Counted from the stretch's first letter, positions 23,476 through 31,975 are shown. The stretch: DNA of 35,076 nt from Planctomycetota bacterium (GCA_016190155.1 JACPRB010000306.1:1-35076), one strand, 5' to 3'. Notes: generated by a model from the letters alone, not told the origin. Program-made: numbers and translations.

Positions 23476-24380
23476 TGGATGACCCGCACCACCTTGCCTT
23501 CCCGCGTCAATACCTGGATGCGATGGTTGCCCCCGTCGGCGACGACGAGGTTGCCGTCCGGATCGAACGCGAGATCCTCCGGATCGTCGAAGCGACCCGG
23601 CTCCTTCCCCTCGCCGCCGATCGTGGAGAGAGGGCGTCCTTCGAGATCGAAAACCTCGATCTTGCTTCCGCGCTTGTCGGTGACGAAGAGTTTCCCGTCC
23701 GGCGAGACGATCGCGAAATCGGGCTCGCGCACCACGCCGTCCCCGAAGCGAAATCGGAGCCGCCCCTCCTTGTCGTAGCATCCGACGTAGCCGTCCTTGC
23801 TGAACGTGACGTACACCCGATCCGCGGTGACGCATATCCCCTCCGGATCGTGCTCGACCTTGAACATGCGCAGGTACCGCCCGTCGCCGCCGAAGACCAT
23901 GATCCGGCGGTGATCCTCGTCGGTCGCGTACAAATCGCCGTTCGCGTCGCGCGCCAATCCTTCGGGATCCTCGAATTCGCCCTCGCCGTGACCACGCCTG
24001 CTGATCACGCGCACGGGCTTGACCCCTCTCCCTTCGATGCGGATCTCGATGAGATTGTGGTCCCCGATGATGACCAGGTGCCGCGGCTCGACGACGACCA
24101 TGCTGTCTCCGGCCGTCAGGCGGGGGATCCCGTCGAGGGTCTTCGCCTGCGCCAGCACCGCGCCGGTCTTGTCCAGCATGAAGAACGTGCTGGAGTCCTC
24201 GTCGGCGACGTAGAGGTTCCCTTCGGAGTCCACGGCGAGTCCCTCAGGGTCCTGGAACCGGCCGTGCCACGGCTCTCCACCCGATCGCCACCACCGCTTG
24301 ATGGGCTTGCGGGCGAAGACCCCCGCCGCGGCGATGCCCAGGAGCAGCACCACCGCGCCGATCCACACGAGTTTGCGCAT
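23472..24380 (-). CDS. NHL-repeat beta-propeller protein with N-terminal membrane anchor
   Basis: The gene encodes 302 aa. Residues 4-22 (LVWIGAVVLLLGIAAAGVF) are an uncleaved anchor or signal. Five to six NHL repeats follow, each with the core 'FxDPEGLAVDxxGNLYVADxxxxRI' (FQDPEGLAVDSEGNLYVAD, FEDPEGLARDANGDLYATDE, FDDPEDLAFDPDGNLVVAD). NHL propellers bind ligands or proteins outside the membrane. The sequence is highly acidic on the outer faces. It is separate from mutL and probably its own unit. Confidence 0.85.
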   Translation of the reverse strand: MRKLVWIGAVVLLLGIAAAGVFARKPIKRWWRSGGEPWHGRFQDPEGLAVDSEGNLYVADEDSSTFFMLDKTGAVLAQAKTLDGIPRLTAGDSMVVVEPRHLVIIGDHNLIEIRIEGRGVKPVRVISRRGHGEGEFEDPEGLARDANGDLYATDEDHRRIMVFGGDGRYLRMFKVEHDPEGICVTADRVYVTFSKDGYVGCYDKEGRLRFRFGDGVVREPDFAIVSPDGKLFVTDKRGSKIEVFDLEGRPLSTIGGEGKEPGRFDDPEDLAFDPDGNLVVADGGNHRIQVLTREGKVVRVIQ

Positions 24381-24448
24381 GGGGGAAATCTACCGGCGCC
24401 GGTCGAAGGAAGAAAGAACTTCCTTTGCCCCCGCCTCTCCTCCAGGCT

Positions 24449-25234
24449 ATGTTCCTTCCCGTGCTCTTCCACGGCAGCGAATTCGTCGTTCAGCCTGAAT
24501 ATGCGGCTCTGTTCCAAACGAGCGGCGTGCAAGACGTGGAGGACGCGTTCCGCGTCTGGTGCCCGGATCCGCCCGGCCATCGCCGGTCCCGCGTCGTCGA
24601 GATCCACGCGCCCCGCCACTTCTTCTTCAAAGCGTACGACTATCGCGGCTTGTGGCGTCTTCGGACCCTCTTCATTCCCGCCCGCGTCAAGCGCGAGTTC
24701 CGGAATCTGATCGGCCTGTCCGCGCTCGGACTGCGCGTGCCCCGCCCGATCGCCTACGGCCAGACGCGCCGCTTCGGCTTCATCCTGCGCTCGTTCCTGA
24801 TGACCGAGGCCGTCGCCGGCGCGATCGACCTGCGGGAGGTCGCCGACGGAAAACCCGCGCCGTTTCCCCTCCCTCGACCCGCCGAACGACGCTCGTTGAT
24901 CGCGACCTTCGCGCGGCAGCTTCGCCGATGCCACGACGCGGGCTGGTTCCTGCACACGGCCTTCTTCAAGAACCTGCTCCTCACGCGCGGAGCCGACGGG
25001 TACGCGCTGCATGTGATCGACGTCCCATTCGCGCGCATCTGGAGAAATCGCCTCCTGCCGGGGCAAGCCCGGGTCCGAGACCTGGGTTGCTTGTTGCAGG
25101 GCGCCCGCCAGATCCTGACGGGCGCGGAACGGCTGCGGTTCTACCGTATGTACGCCGCCGTTGAGCGTCTTACCCAGGCGGACAAGACGTTCCTGCGCCG
25201 CGTCGAGCGCTATCAACGCCGACACTACCCCTGA
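24449..25234 (+). CDS. WaaP/InaA-like (lipopolysaccharide kinase family) protein
   Basis: The track uses a TTG at 24425; the ATG 24 bp downstream gives a better 261-aa protein. The fold is kinase-like: VVEIHAPRHFFFKAYDY supplies a strand with the ATP lysine, EFRNLIGLSALGLRVPRPIAYG the helix C region, and LRRCHDAGWFLHTAFFKNLLLT the catalytic loop, followed by HVIDVPFARI. In WaaP the loop has an HxD; here it is HTAFFKN, closer to the 'HGxLYPKH' form of InaA proteins. A canonical catalytic Asp is thus not obvious. The start has no strong Shine-Dalgarno. Confidence 0.7.
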   Translation: MFLPVLFHGSEFVVQPEYAALFQTSGVQDVEDAFRVWCPDPPGHRRSRVVEIHAPRHFFFKAYDYRGLWRLRTLFIPARVKREFRNLIGLSALGLRVPRPIAYGQTRRFGFILRSFLMTEAVAGAIDLREVADGKPAPFPLPRPAERRSLIATFARQLRRCHDAGWFLHTAFFKNLLLTRGADGYALHVIDVPFARIWRNRLLPGQARVRDLGCLLQGARQILTGAERLRFYRMYAAVERLTQADKTFLRRVERYQRRHYP

Positions 25235-25240
25235 CGCCGC

Positions 25241-25561
25241 CTATTGGTTGAACTGGCACCCGATCTGGTGCCACCCTACGCTCTCGGTGGATTGCCCCGA
25301 CCAGATGACGCGCGCGTTCATCTTACGCGGCGGACCGAACTGCGTCTTCGGCAGATACAGCGTAACGAGCACGCCGTGCTCGAAAGGCTGGCCCACCTCC
25401 AGCCGCGCTCCGCCGCGGCTGATGTCCACGAGGATCGCGAACTGATCCGTCGACGGGTTCTTCGGATTCACGACGCGCAGGACCGACCGTTGCGGCAGTC
25501 TCTCGAAAAACCGGCGGTCGGCGGCTCGAGAATCCCCCTTGTTCTGTGTGCTGGTCGTCAC
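25241..25561 (-). CDS. Single PilZ-domain protein
   Basis: The gene encodes 106 aa. Both signatures of a c-di-GMP-binding PilZ domain are present: RFFER (RxxxR) near residue 17 and DISRGG (DxSxxG) near 47. The protein is essentially the domain alone, and the family's fold ends at the C-terminus. It lies 53 bp downstream of the coiled-coil gene in the same direction and is likely part of that operon. Its stop is 6 bp from the convergent WaaP-like gene. Confidence 0.85.
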   Translation of the reverse strand: MTTSTQNKGDSRAADRRFFERLPQRSVLRVVNPKNPSTDQFAILVDISRGGARLEVGQPFEHGVLVTLYLPKTQFGPPRKMNARVIWSGQSTESVGWHQIGCQFNQ

Positions 25562-25614
25562 GGTTCACCCCTAACGTGTCCCCCTGATGTATCGACAACC
25601 CATTACGACCGGAC

Positions 25615-27627
25615 TCACTGTTTCTCGTCGGTAGGCGTGGCGTGGGGAGGCAGGACGCGCGCCAGCTTCGCCATCAACCGCTCCAGCCGCAGCGCAACCC
25701 GTGCCGCCTCCTGTTCCGAACGCTTGGCCTCCCGGCCGATCTGGCGCACGTTCTGGAGCTTCTTCTCCAGCGCTTCCAACCCGGCATCGATGCGCCCCGG
25801 CAGCTCCAGCCGGTCCTTCGCCTTTCGCGCCTTCTCGCGCTCGCGTTCCAGCTGCGCCTTGAGGTGCGCCGCCTCCTGCCGCGCCTCCTCAAGGCGCTCG
25901 TCCCCCGACCCCGGGTCCACGGGGGCGGCTTCCTTGGACTTGCGCCGATGCCGGTCGAGCGCCTCGCGCAACCGAGCCACCTCCTGCTGAAGCGGCTCCG
26001 ATTCCGCGCGCGCCTTGGCCAGCTCCTGCTGCGCCGTCTCGACCTGTTGCGTGAGCTCGGTCAGCTTGACGCGCAGCCCCGTCTGCTTGCGCTGGGCGGC
26101 CAGCGCCTCCTGAAGACGCTCCGCCTCGGCGCGCAGCTTCTCGATCTCGCCCGCGCCCGCCTGCGCCTGCTCACGTTCCTCGACCCACTGCCGCCGCGCC
26201 TCTTCGACGGCGGCCCGGGCGTCCTTGAGATCCCATTCCAATCGCTGGACCTCGGCCTCGCGCTCGCGGATCCGCTTCTCCGCCTCCTGCAGCTGCGCCC
26301 GCAGTTCGTTCGCCTGCGCCTCCTTCTTCTCGAGCTCCTCGTCGGACCGCCTCTGCGCCTCGTCCGCCGCGGCGCGGGCGCGCTCGCCGACCTCCAGCAA
26401 CTCCTGGACGTGCGTCTGAAGCGCCTTCTGAGCTTCCTCGGCCTGCTCGTGTTCCTGAGCCAGTTGCCGGACCACCCTGGCCAGCTCCGCCTTGACGGCG
26501 TCCATCTGGCTGGCGCGATCCTTCAGCCGCTTCGCTTCCTTCGCCCGCTCCTCGAGCTGCGCGTACGCGCTCACCGCTCCTTGCGCCACATGTTTCGCCT
26601 TCTGCCGCTCCTTCTCCAACAGCTCCTGGGCGCGCTCGACGTCCCCCTGGGTCGCGGCCGCCTCCTTCTCCAGACGTCCGAGCTCCGCGCGCAGCTTGAC
26701 CGTCTCCTGCCGCGCCTCCCTCGCCCTTTCCTGCTCCTGGTCGAGGGCCTTCTCCAGCCGTTCGCACTCCTTTTGCAGCCGGGCCCCTTCGGCCTTCAGC
26801 TTCCGGTTCTCCTCCTGCGCCTGTTCGACCTGCGCGTACGCCGCCACCGCGCCTTGCCCGGCCTCGCTGGCCTTCCGCTGCTCCTTCTCGAGCTGCTCCT
26901 TGAAACGCTCGACCTCCCGCTGCCCCTGCTCGAGCTCCTTCTCCAGCCGTCCCTGGTCCTTTCCCAGCTTGATCGTCTCGCTGCGCAGCTTCCGGTTCTC
27001 CTGCTGCCCCGTCTGGAACCGCTCCTGCAGCTCCTCCAGAGCGGCCGCTCCCCGCTCCGCCTCCTCCGCCCGCTTCTCCTCGGCCTCCGCCTGGCCCTTG
27101 AGCTTCTCGATTTCCTTGTGCGCCCGATCGAGCTCCGTCTGGGATTTCCGGTGCTCCTTCCGGAGGTCCTCCAGCTCCCGCTGGACCTCGTCGCGTCCTT
27201 TCCGGACCTCCCCCAGCTCGACATGAAGCGCCTGGGCGGCCGCCTCCGCCTGCTTGCGGATCGACTGCTCGTCGATCTCGCTCTTCAGCTGCATCTGCTT
27301 CTGGAGGTTCTCCACCTGCTGCACGAGTTCGTTCTTGCTGGCCTCCAGCAGCTCCGCGCGACCCTTGAAGGCCTTGGCCTGCTGCAGGAGCTTCTCCAGC
27401 TTCTTGCGGGCGTCCGCGATGACGTGCTCCCGGAGCGCCTTGGTCTGGATCGTCGTGGCCTCGTCCACCGCCTGCCGGATGAGCTGCTGGATCTGCCGCT
27501 CGTCGACGACCTTGACGACCTGAACCCCCTGCTTCTGCAGCTCGGAGAGCGTCTTCCGATGGCTGCCGCGGTCGAGCATCTTCTGGACATCGAGGGGCTC
27601 TTCCTGGCCGGACCCTTGAGCGGGCAT
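25615..27627 (-). CDS. 670-aa coiled-coil protein between two PilZ genes
   Basis: Residues 1-30 are disordered, and residues 31-75 contain QGVQVVKVVDERQIQQLIRQA, which may be a short folded part. Residues about 75-600 are almost unbroken heptad-type coiled coil rich in Glu, Lys, Gln and Ala. There is no signal peptide, membrane helix or ATPase motif, so it should be a cytoplasmic rod or scaffold. It starts 3 nt after the stop of the tandem-PilZ gene. A filament or spacer regulated by c-di-GMP is a plausible role. The 901- and 619-aa antisense ORFs are shadows of its repetitive codons. Confidence 0.85.
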   Translation of the reverse strand: MPAQGSGQEEPLDVQKMLDRGSHRKTLSELQKQGVQVVKVVDERQIQQLIRQAVDEATTIQTKALREHVIADARKKLEKLLQQAKAFKGRAELLEASKNELVQQVENLQKQMQLKSEIDEQSIRKQAEAAAQALHVELGEVRKGRDEVQRELEDLRKEHRKSQTELDRAHKEIEKLKGQAEAEEKRAEEAERGAAALEELQERFQTGQQENRKLRSETIKLGKDQGRLEKELEQGQREVERFKEQLEKEQRKASEAGQGAVAAYAQVEQAQEENRKLKAEGARLQKECERLEKALDQEQERAREARQETVKLRAELGRLEKEAAATQGDVERAQELLEKERQKAKHVAQGAVSAYAQLEERAKEAKRLKDRASQMDAVKAELARVVRQLAQEHEQAEEAQKALQTHVQELLEVGERARAAADEAQRRSDEELEKKEAQANELRAQLQEAEKRIREREAEVQRLEWDLKDARAAVEEARRQWVEEREQAQAGAGEIEKLRAEAERLQEALAAQRKQTGLRVKLTELTQQVETAQQELAKARAESEPLQQEVARLREALDRHRRKSKEAAPVDPGSGDERLEEARQEAAHLKAQLEREREKARKAKDRLELPGRIDAGLEALEKKLQNVRQIGREAKRSEQEAARVALRLERLMAKLARVLPPHATPTDEKQ

Positions 27628-27630
27628 CCG

Positions 27631-28308
27631 CTATTTCTCCTGATTGACCTGTCGGACGAAGGCGCAGCCCAGCGCGAAATGGCCCGGCTTGTCGGAACCG
27701 CTCGATCTCAGGATCTTGGCGTGGAACGATTGCTTGGGCCCCAGGGCGCTCTGCGGAAAATCCACCTCCAGAACAAGGTCTCGAACATATTCGCGCGTCG
27801 TCACGATCTCGACGCCGCCTTTGGAGACGTCCTGCAGCAGCGCGGGACGGAAGACCTTCTCCGCCCACGGCCCCGGAGTCACGCAACGAACCCGGAGCAT
27901 GAGCTTCTGCTCCCAGCGCTCGTAGCGCCGTCGCTCCCGTCCGGCCCGCACCACGGGTTCCGCCCGCAACCCGCCGGCCTTCTCGTCGCGCTCCGCGGGC
28001 GCCTCGCCGGCGACGCGCACGAACTGGCATCCCAGAAGCTCCTCGTCTTCTTCCGAACGCCGTTTCCAGACGATGCGACCCGGCAGCGTGCGCGGCCCCC
28101 CGAACACGGATTCGGGAAACTCCAGCTCCACCAACGCGCCCTCCTGAAGCGGGCGCTTCGACACCAGCACGACGCCGCCTTGGCTCAGGTTGATCACCAT
28201 GCCGACCTGCGCGGTCTCGTCGCGCGGCATCGACCCGCCCAGGATCTTGACCTTCACTCCGTACTTACGTCCGATGCGCGGATACCGACGGCGCTCCTTG
28301 TTCGGCAT
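27631..28308 (-). CDS. Tandem PilZ-domain protein
   Basis: This 225-aa protein has two PilZ domains. Domain 1 (about 5-100) has RRYPR and NLSQGG; domain 2 (about 125-220) has RRYER and DVSKGG. Both therefore keep the c-di-GMP-contacting RxxxR and [DN]xSxxG residues. The linker is charged. The ATG at 28308 lies 7 nt after a good -10 element, with no room for a leader, so the mRNA may be leaderless. It is the first gene of the PilZ-PilZ / coiled-coil / PilZ run. Confidence 0.88.
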   Translation of the reverse strand: MPNKERRRYPRIGRKYGVKVKILGGSMPRDETAQVGMVINLSQGGVVLVSKRPLQEGALVELEFPESVFGGPRTLPGRIVWKRRSEEDEELLGCQFVRVAGEAPAERDEKAGGLRAEPVVRAGRERRRYERWEQKLMLRVRCVTPGPWAEKVFRPALLQDVSKGGVEIVTTREYVRDLVLEVDFPQSALGPKQSFHAKILRSSGSDKPGHFALGCAFVRQVNQEK

Positions 28309-28315
28309 GGCCTAA

Positions 28316-28344
28316 ATTATGCACTGCCTTCGACTCGGGGTAAA
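28316..28344 (-). promoter_or_regulatory. Possible promoter of the PilZ operon, leaderless
   Basis: Minus-strand TTTACC and CATAAT are separated by 17 nt. The -10 element ends 7 nt before the ATG, so transcription should begin at or next to the start codon. The -35 element matches consensus at 4 of 6 positions and the -10 at 5 of 6. Confidence 0.4.
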
Positions 28345-28464
28345 TAGTTTGGAACGTCGCGGACATTCCCCGAATCGCCCCTCATCGATTTCCTATCTCC
28401 CGGTCGCCGGATCTCCAGGTCTTTCTCGGTCATCCGGGAAGCGTCGAGACGCGCGAACCCGCCT

Positions 28465-29256
28465 TCACAGCGGAACAGCCTCAGCTCGACGACGCGTAAA
28501 ACGCATCACCTGCGTGTAGCCCACCGACCGGAGCAGCTCGACGGCGGAGTCGAAATCCTGTCCGACGTGCTGCGGATCGTGCGCGTCGGATCCCAGGGTG
28601 ACGGGCACGTCGAGTTCGCGGGCCAGTTCGAGGAACCGGCGGCTGGGGTAGATCTCCCGGCACGCCCGGCGCAGGCCGCTCGTATTGACGTCGAGCGCCA
28701 TCTTCGCCTTCTTCACCGCTTGCAGCGTCCGCAGGATGAGGTCCTCGTAGGACTGTTGAGGCCGAAAGCCGAATTTCTTGATGAGATCGGGATGCCCCAA
28801 CACGTCGAAGAGCCCGCTCTCCACGGCTTGGACGACCAGATGGAAGTACTGCCGGTAGACGTCGTAGAGATCCGCGTGCCGGTACCGGCGGATGTTCGCG
28901 GGATTGTCGAATCCCCAGTCCCCGATGTAATGGACGGATCCGATGACGTAATCGAAGTCGTACTCGTTGATGATGTTGTAGACGAAGTCCTCCATCCCGG
29001 GATGAAAGTCGGCTTCAAGTCCGAGCTTGATCGGATAGCTGGGAAGCGCGCGGCGCACGTCCACGACCTTCTGGATGTACTCGGGAAACTGTTCCAGCGT
29101 CATGCGACAGTTCGGGTCGTAATCGGCCGGCATGGGGCTGTGATCCGAGAAGCCGATCTCGCCGATCCCGCGCTCGATGGCGCGCCGCACGTATTCCTCC
29201 GGCTCGCCGACGGCGTGCTTGCACAGAGGCGTATGCATGTGATAATCAACAAGCAC
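28465..29256 (-). CDS. hisK: PHP-family histidinol-phosphatase
   Basis: The gene encodes 263 aa from a GTG. It has the PHP metal-binding set: HMH at 6-8 (VDYHMHTPLCKH), FSDHSPMP, GLEADFHPG, GSVHYIG, GHPDLIKKFG and GSDAHDP. This is the HisJ/HisK arrangement that dephosphorylates histidinol phosphate in the second-last step of histidine synthesis. Related PHP phosphatases act on other sugars or phospho-compounds, so the substrate is inferred. No other his gene is in the window. It is divergent from the EEP gene, 40 bp away. Confidence 0.85.
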   Translation of the reverse strand: MLVDYHMHTPLCKHAVGEPEEYVRRAIERGIGEIGFSDHSPMPADYDPNCRMTLEQFPEYIQKVVDVRRALPSYPIKLGLEADFHPGMEDFVYNIINEYDFDYVIGSVHYIGDWGFDNPANIRRYRHADLYDVYRQYFHLVVQAVESGLFDVLGHPDLIKKFGFRPQQSYEDLILRTLQAVKKAKMALDVNTSGLRRACREIYPSRRFLELARELDVPVTLGSDAHDPQHVGQDFDSAVELLRSVGYTQVMRFTRRRAEAVPL

Positions 29257-29296
29257 GGGGGCCGATGGTAACGCGGGCCGAACGTGCGGACAAGAG

Positions 29297-30121
29297 ATGC
29301 TTAGAGTCCTGACCTACAACGTGCTCGAGGGCGGCGCCGACCGAGCCATGGGCGAACGCACGGAGCCCATCCTCGACGTGCTGCGCGAGACGGCGCCGGA
29401 CGTGGCGGTCCTGGTGGAAGCCAACGGCTTCGACCAGGAGGCGCGCCGGCGCGTCTTCGAAGAAGCGACGAACATGCGCGCCTTCGTGACGACCGCGCCG
29501 ACGGGATATCACGTCGCCATCCTCGTCGGCCGCGGACATCAAGTCGCCTGGCACGCGCCCGAACCGGGACGCTTCTTCCACGCGGCGGCCGCGTTGGCGA
29601 TCGACCTGCCCACCAAAGTCGTCAAGGGTGCCACGAACCTGCCGCGACGCTTGACCGTGGTCGCCGCGCACCTCGATCCGTTCAGCCCCGAGGCACGGCT
29701 GGCGGAGGCGCGCGTCCTGGCGCGCCATGCCAATCCCCTCGATCGCGTCGTACTGATGGGAGACTTCAACGCCCTGCCGCCGGACGACCCGATCGATCCC
29801 TCCGTCCTGCAACTGCCCCGCAGGATACTGGCGCGCCACGTCGGCGTCCCCGTGCGAGAGGGCGTCTTCGACACGCGGGCGCACGACGTCCTGCGGTGGG
29901 CCGGCTTCCAGGACGTCTACCGCAAGCTCAACGCCAAGAAACCCGGGTGGACGCTCTTGACGACGCGCTTCGCGGCGGAGCTGCGCTCGCGCATGCGAGT
30001 GGATTTCGTCTACGCGACGGAGAAGCTCGCCGCCAAGGCGATCCGCGCGGAAGTTCTCGAGACGGACGCGACGCGCCGGGCGAGCGACCATTACCCGATC
30101 GTCGTGGAGTTCGAGGTGTAG
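29297..30121 (+). CDS. Endonuclease/exonuclease/phosphatase (EEP) superfamily protein
   Basis: The protein is 274 aa. Motifs in order are LTYNVLEGG (Asn/metal Glu), DVAVLVEANGF, VAAHLDPFSPEARLAEAR (His), LMGDFNALPPDD (DxN) and the C-terminal ATRRASDHYPIVVEF (catalytic SDH). All metal and catalytic positions of the DNase I-like fold are present. The family cleaves DNA, RNA, inositol phosphates or sphingomyelin. There is no signal peptide, so a cytoplasmic substrate is likely. It ends directly against the trxB stop. Confidence 0.88.
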   Translation: MLRVLTYNVLEGGADRAMGERTEPILDVLRETAPDVAVLVEANGFDQEARRRVFEEATNMRAFVTTAPTGYHVAILVGRGHQVAWHAPEPGRFFHAAAALAIDLPTKVVKGATNLPRRLTVVAAHLDPFSPEARLAEARVLARHANPLDRVVLMGDFNALPPDDPIDPSVLQLPRRILARHVGVPVREGVFDTRAHDVLRWAGFQDVYRKLNAKKPGWTLLTTRFAAELRSRMRVDFVYATEKLAAKAIRAEVLETDATRRASDHYPIVVEFEV

Positions 30122-31078
30122 CTACCGCCGCTCCAACCACCGCTCCGCGTCGATGGCCGCCATGCACCCCATCCCGGCGGCTGTGACGGCCTGCCGGTAC
30201 ACATGATCCACGCAATCGCCGCCGGCGAACACCCCCTCGACGCTCGTCATCGTGCCGTCATGCACCTTGACGTAGCCCTTCTCATCCAAAGCGAGTTGCC
30301 CCTTGAAGGACTTCGTCGCCGGCTCGTGCCCGATCGCCAGGAAGAGCCCGTCGCATTCCAAGACCGACTCCTTGCCGGTCTTCGTGTCTTTCAACCGCAA
30401 CCCCATCACCTTCTTCTTCTCGACGTCGAGGACCTCGGCCACCTCAGAATTCCACCGGAACTCGATCTTCGGGTTCTTGAGCGCCCGCTCCTGCATGATC
30501 TTCGACGCACGCAGCGCTTCGCGGCGATGCACGACCATCACCTTCGAGGCGAACTTCGTGAGGTACTGCGCCTCTTCCAGCGCGGAATCGCCTCCGCCCA
30601 CCACCGCGAGGCGCTTATTGCGGAAGTGCGGCAGCGCCCCGTCGCACACCGCGCACGCCGAGATATAGCCCGACTTGCGCAGCGCCGCCTCGGACGACAG
30701 GCCCAGCCACTTGGCGGACGCGCCCGTGGTGATGATCACCGACGCACCCACCCATTCGCGCTTCCCCGCCCAGATCCGGAACGGATGCGACGCGAAGTCC
30801 ACGCGGTCCACCCACGCCGTCTCGATGCGCGTCCCGAACCGCTCGGCCTGCCGGCGCATCAGGTCCATCAGCTCCGGCCCCTTCACGCCGTCGGGAAAGC
30901 CCGGATAATTCTCGACGTCGGTCGTCAGCATAAGCTGGCCGCCCGGCAATTCCTCGCGCACGGTCTGATCGGCCTCGCCCTCGATGAGCAGCGGCTTCAG
31001 GTTCGCGCGCGCCGCGTAGATCGCCGCGGTGTATCCCGCGGGACCGGACCCGATGATGATGACGTTCTCTGTGACCAT
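30122..31078 (-). CDS. trxB: Thioredoxin reductase
   Basis: This 318-aa protein is the low-Mr bacterial TrxB: FAD loop GSGPAGYTAAIYAARANL, redox disulfide CAVC at 142-145, NADPH loop GGGDSALEEAQYL and the C-terminal FAD motif VFAGGDCVD. It transfers electrons from NADPH to thioredoxin. The start has a strong AAGGGGAGA site. The thioredoxin gene is not adjacent. Confidence 0.95.
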   Translation of the reverse strand: MVTENVIIIGSGPAGYTAAIYAARANLKPLLIEGEADQTVREELPGGQLMLTTDVENYPGFPDGVKGPELMDLMRRQAERFGTRIETAWVDRVDFASHPFRIWAGKREWVGASVIITTGASAKWLGLSSEAALRKSGYISACAVCDGALPHFRNKRLAVVGGGDSALEEAQYLTKFASKVMVVHRREALRASKIMQERALKNPKIEFRWNSEVAEVLDVEKKKVMGLRLKDTKTGKESVLECDGLFLAIGHEPATKSFKGQLALDEKGYVKVHDGTMTSVEGVFAGGDCVDHVYRQAVTAAGMGCMAAIDAERWLERR

Positions 31079-31099
31079 GGTTCTCCCCTTCCGCCTGCT

Positions 31100-31531
31100 T
31101 CACTTGGGCGGGCCGCTGTCCCGCTCCAATGCGGGATGTTCCAGCTCGACCGTAAGATAGTGACTGATCTGCGTCGCGATCCAAATGTCGCCGGCCCGCC
31201 GGAGCTTCACCCGATAACGCCAAAGCCGGCCGGAACGATCCGTGTATCCGCGCACCACGTACGATCCCCACTCCGGATGCTCCGGATCCCGCTCGTAGAA
31301 GACGTACTTCCGCGGATTATATCGTTCTCCGCGCCATTCCAGAACGTCCAAGCGCAGTTGAAGCTCGTAGTGCGCGACCTGGCAGGGATCGCGCCGGAAC
31401 GACTCCGCCGCCCAACTCGCGATCTGCGCCTCGCCGGGCGCGGGTAAATCGATGTCCGGCGCGTCGACGGCGTGCGGCTGCGTGCAGCCGAATAAGCCGA
31501 GGATCGCGAGCGCCCTGATCGCCGCTCCCAT
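31100..31531 (-). CDS. Small lipoprotein
   Basis: The track start (31567) would translate part of the octamer array; ATG 31531 gives 143 aa with a clean lipoprotein signal (MGAAIRALAILGLFGC). The mature part has Trp/Tyr-rich beta strands (YVFYERDPEHPEWGSYVVRGYTD, LWRYRVKLRRAGDIWIA), as in small NTF2- or lipocalin-like domains. The family is unknown. It lies 21 bp upstream of trxB in the same direction and may share its transcript. Confidence 0.65.
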   Translation of the reverse strand: MGAAIRALAILGLFGCTQPHAVDAPDIDLPAPGEAQIASWAAESFRRDPCQVAHYELQLRLDVLEWRGERYNPRKYVFYERDPEHPEWGSYVVRGYTDRSGRLWRYRVKLRRAGDIWIATQISHYLTVELEHPALERDSGPPK

Positions 31532-31546
31532 GGATCGGCCCGACCG

Positions 31547-31618
31547 TTCACTCGTTCTTACGTTCATACGTTCTTCCGTTCACCCGTTCTTCGGTTCATC
31601 CGTTCACCGGTTCAGCCG
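31547..31618. repeat. Nine exact 8-bp GTTCnnnn units
   Basis: GTTC begins every 8 bp from 31547 to 31611 without slippage, nine units in all (for example gttcactc, gttcttac, gttcaccc). The variable half is mostly AT[AC]C or CACC. It lies 16 bp upstream of the lipoprotein start. The 8-bp period rules out coding. Confidence 0.85.
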
Positions 31619-31660
31619 CAAATCCCGTCACGGATGAAAGCCCGTAACATTCGGCTTCCG

Positions 31661-31700
31661 GAACGAATGAACGGACGAACGGGTGAACAGGCGAACGGTC
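31661..31700. repeat. Five exact 8-bp GAACnnnn units, inverted
   Basis: GAAC begins at 31661, 31669, 31677, 31685 and 31693. This is the reverse orientation of the array 43 bp to its left, so together they form a large inverted repeat that could fold. Confidence 0.85.
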
Positions 31701-31709
31701 ATGGGCCGG

Positions 31710-31952
31710 CTACCGCTCTTCTTCCTCTTCCTCGCCCTCGTCCCCATGAACCACGCCCTGTTCGCCCTCCGAAAGGCGGAACGCCACGATCTTGTGGGCG
31801 TTCACGAACGTCTCGAGCTGGTCGATGTCGAGGACGATGTAATCGGGATTGACCTCCTTGAGGATCCCCACCCAAGGCTCGGTATTCTCCTCCGTCCAAA
31901 CCTCGACCTCGCGGTCCAGGAACTCCACGAGTTTCTTGAGCATGACGCCCTT
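31710..31952 (-). CDS. Small Sm-like (LSM-fold) protein with acidic tail
   Basis: The likely start is ATG 31952, giving 80 aa; ATG 31940 with AAGGG before it is an alternative. Residues about 5-60 (KLVEFLDREVEVWTE...WVGILKEVNPDYIVLD...FVNAHKIVAFR) show the Sm pattern: a short helix, then five strands with a Gly at the bend of strand 2 and a hydrophobic last strand. This resembles small bacterial Sm-like proteins distinct from Hfq, which lacks the acidic EEEEEER-type tail. RNA binding is an inference. It is flanked on both sides by octamer arrays. Confidence 0.6.
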   Translation of the reverse strand, partial: KGVMLKKLVEFLDREVEVWTEENTEPWVGILKEVNPDYIVLDIDQLETFVNAHKIVAFRLSEGEQGVVHGDEGEEEEEER

Positions 31953-31975
31953 CATTGTAACGCGGGAACCCCGTA

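Noticed and set aside
25642-28347. 901-aa plus-strand ORF
   Set aside because: Leu/Arg-rich antisense shadow of the coiled-coil and tandem-PilZ genes; no family resemblance.
28320-28464. tRNA or small RNA in the gap upstream of the PilZ operon
   Set aside because: No cloverleaf or strong terminator hairpin found by eye.
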